A DNA stretch of 64,000 nt from Nitratireductor sp. XY-223 (GTDB lineage Bacteria > Pseudomonadota > Alphaproteobacteria > Rhizobiales > Rhizobiaceae): NCBI RefSeq assembly GCF_004959855.1, contig NZ_SPNT01000002.1:62001-126000 (forward strand), in the 5' to 3' direction. Of this stretch, positions 63,362-64,000 are shown in pieces. The number at the start of each line of letters is the position of its first letter. The first letter of the stretch is position 1. The notes beneath the pieces were generated by a model. That model was not told where the DNA came from. It made no database searches and saw only the letters and a program-made list of their open reading frames with translations. Made by a program: the position numbers and the translations under genes.

Positions 63362-64000
63362 ACCTGTCCCGACGGCGCGAACGGTGCGACCGTCACGCCA
63401 CCGTCGCTCACGGTCACGAAGCTGGCCGACGGAATCTCGGACCAGCGGTCGGTATCCTCGTCGAACGGTTCTGAAACCAGGCAATGCCCGTCACCGGTCA
63501 GCGGACACATCGTGCCGGAATAGAGCGTCGGCGCGTGGCGGTCGGTGGCATAGCGCACGCAATGAAGCGCCTGACCGTCGCTGAGGGCGGCGGTAAAGCG
63601 GATCAGCGGGCGCAGGCCGAGGGATATCGCTTCGCAAAGCACGAAGCCGAGCGCCGCCTCCAGGGCCGCCTTCGGATCGTCCTCGAGGCCGAACTGCAGG
63701 GCCAGAAGAAACAGCAGCTCCGAATCGGTCGAACCCTTTCGCTGCGCATAGAGCGCATCGTCCAACCGCGTTTCGAGCCGCCGCTCCAGCCGGTCGAAAT
63801 CGCCGAGCTGACCGTTGTGCATGAACGACCAGCGGCCGTGCACGAAGGGATGGCAATTGTCCCTGGTGGTGCGGCCCGCCGTGGAGGCGCGCACATGGGC
63901 AAGAAACAGCGAAGAGCCGATCTGCCGGGCGAGCGAGCGCAGATTGTCGTCCGACCAGGCCGGCAGGATGTCGCGGTAATGACCCGGCTCATTGTGCTCG
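63343..64000 (-). CDS. Class II glutamine amidotransferase (YafJ/EgtC-like), 5' end missing
   Basis: The last 218 codons of a gene that continues past 64000; the catalytic N-terminal Cys is outside the window. Family blocks are FLAHVRASTAGRTTRDNCHP, WSFMHNGQLGDFDRLERRLE, TDSELLFLLALQFGLEDDPK and the late CLVSEPFDEDTDRWSEIP. Members hydrolyse glutamine or, in EgtC, gamma-glutamyl amides. It overlaps coaBC tail to tail by 19 bp. Confidence 0.88.
   Translation of the reverse strand, partial: EHNEPGHYRDILPAWSDDNLRSLARQIGSSLFLAHVRASTAGRTTRDNCHPFVHGRWSFMHNGQLGDFDRLERRLETRLDDALYAQRKGSTDSELLFLLALQFGLEDDPKAALEAALGFVLCEAISLGLRPLIRFTAALSDGQALHCVRYATDRHAPTLYSGTMCPLTGDGHCLVSEPFDEDTDRWSEIPSASFVTVSDGGVTVAPFAPSGQVQAIAV

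Noticed and set aside
1-64000. CRISPR arrays, tRNA/rRNA genes, insertion sequences, phage or integrase genes
   Set aside because: None was seen on reading the gaps and gene list; regular spaced repeats, cloverleaf patterns and transposase motifs are absent.

Overview
The window looks like a chromosomal segment of an alphaproteobacterium of the Rhizobiales (Hyphomicrobiales), probably near the Phyllobacteriaceae/Rhizobiaceae/Hoeflea lineages. This rests on high GC, ATGA-style gene overlaps and several gene orders typical of that order: lptC-lptA-lptB-rpoN-hpf-ptsN, sppA-ihfB-lapA, olsB next to a malic enzyme-phosphotransacetylase fusion next to mutS, dnaA-rpsT-enoyl-CoA hydratase-mutM-ubiE-ubiB-coaBC, and an Hsp20-DUF1150 pair. 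I see no tRNA, rRNA, CRISPR array, transposase, integrase or phage gene.

Layout. 1-5191: murJ (cut by the window edge), glnD, ribokinase and a nucleoside hydrolase (a small nucleoside/ribose salvage pair). 5231-6163: heat-shock module with an RpoH-type promoter, a ROSE-like RNA thermometer, a small heat-shock protein, a DUF1150 protein and a terminator. 6163-11417: minus-strand envelope and nitrogen-regulation block (LptC/LptA/LptB, sigma-54, HPF, EIIA-Ntr). 11664-18469: sppA, ihfB, lapA, an ornithine-cyclodeaminase-like gene, a CoxG-like gene, two RNA methyltransferases, lspA and an MDR oxidoreductase. 18531-24867: olsB behind a possible Pho box, maeB and mutS. 24901-41204: accessory region with an adenylate cyclase, a phytanoyl-CoA-dioxygenase/LacI divergon, a zinc-type CDF exporter, a nucleotide-sugar epimerase with a glycosyltransferase, a two-gene unit of unknown function with a possible leaderless start, a P450/TetR pair, and a sulfatase translationally coupled to a TAXI-type TRAP importer with a MarR gene.

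41320-49796: a membrane protein of unknown function, then a GntR-controlled catabolic divergon. Two short-chain dehydrogenases run one way. GntR, a DapA-family lyase, an aldehyde dehydrogenase, an MttB-family methyltransferase and an FAD amine oxidase run the other way. A perfect 14-bp palindrome sits at the promoter between them. The enzyme set suggests breakdown of an N-methylated amino acid or betaine; the substrate is not known from sequence.

49831-64000: an SH3 protein, a 2-hydroxyacid dehydrogenase, a MoeB/ThiF-type E1 enzyme, the replication set recF, dnaN, dnaA, then rpsT, enoyl-CoA hydratase, mutM, ubiE, ubiB, coaBC and a cut class II glutamine amidotransferase. coaBC is unusual: an antitoxin-like ribbon-helix-helix DNA-binding domain is fused to the front of the coenzyme A enzyme, and an inverted repeat lies just upstream. 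With the catabolic divergon and the RNA thermometer, this is the part most worth a second look.
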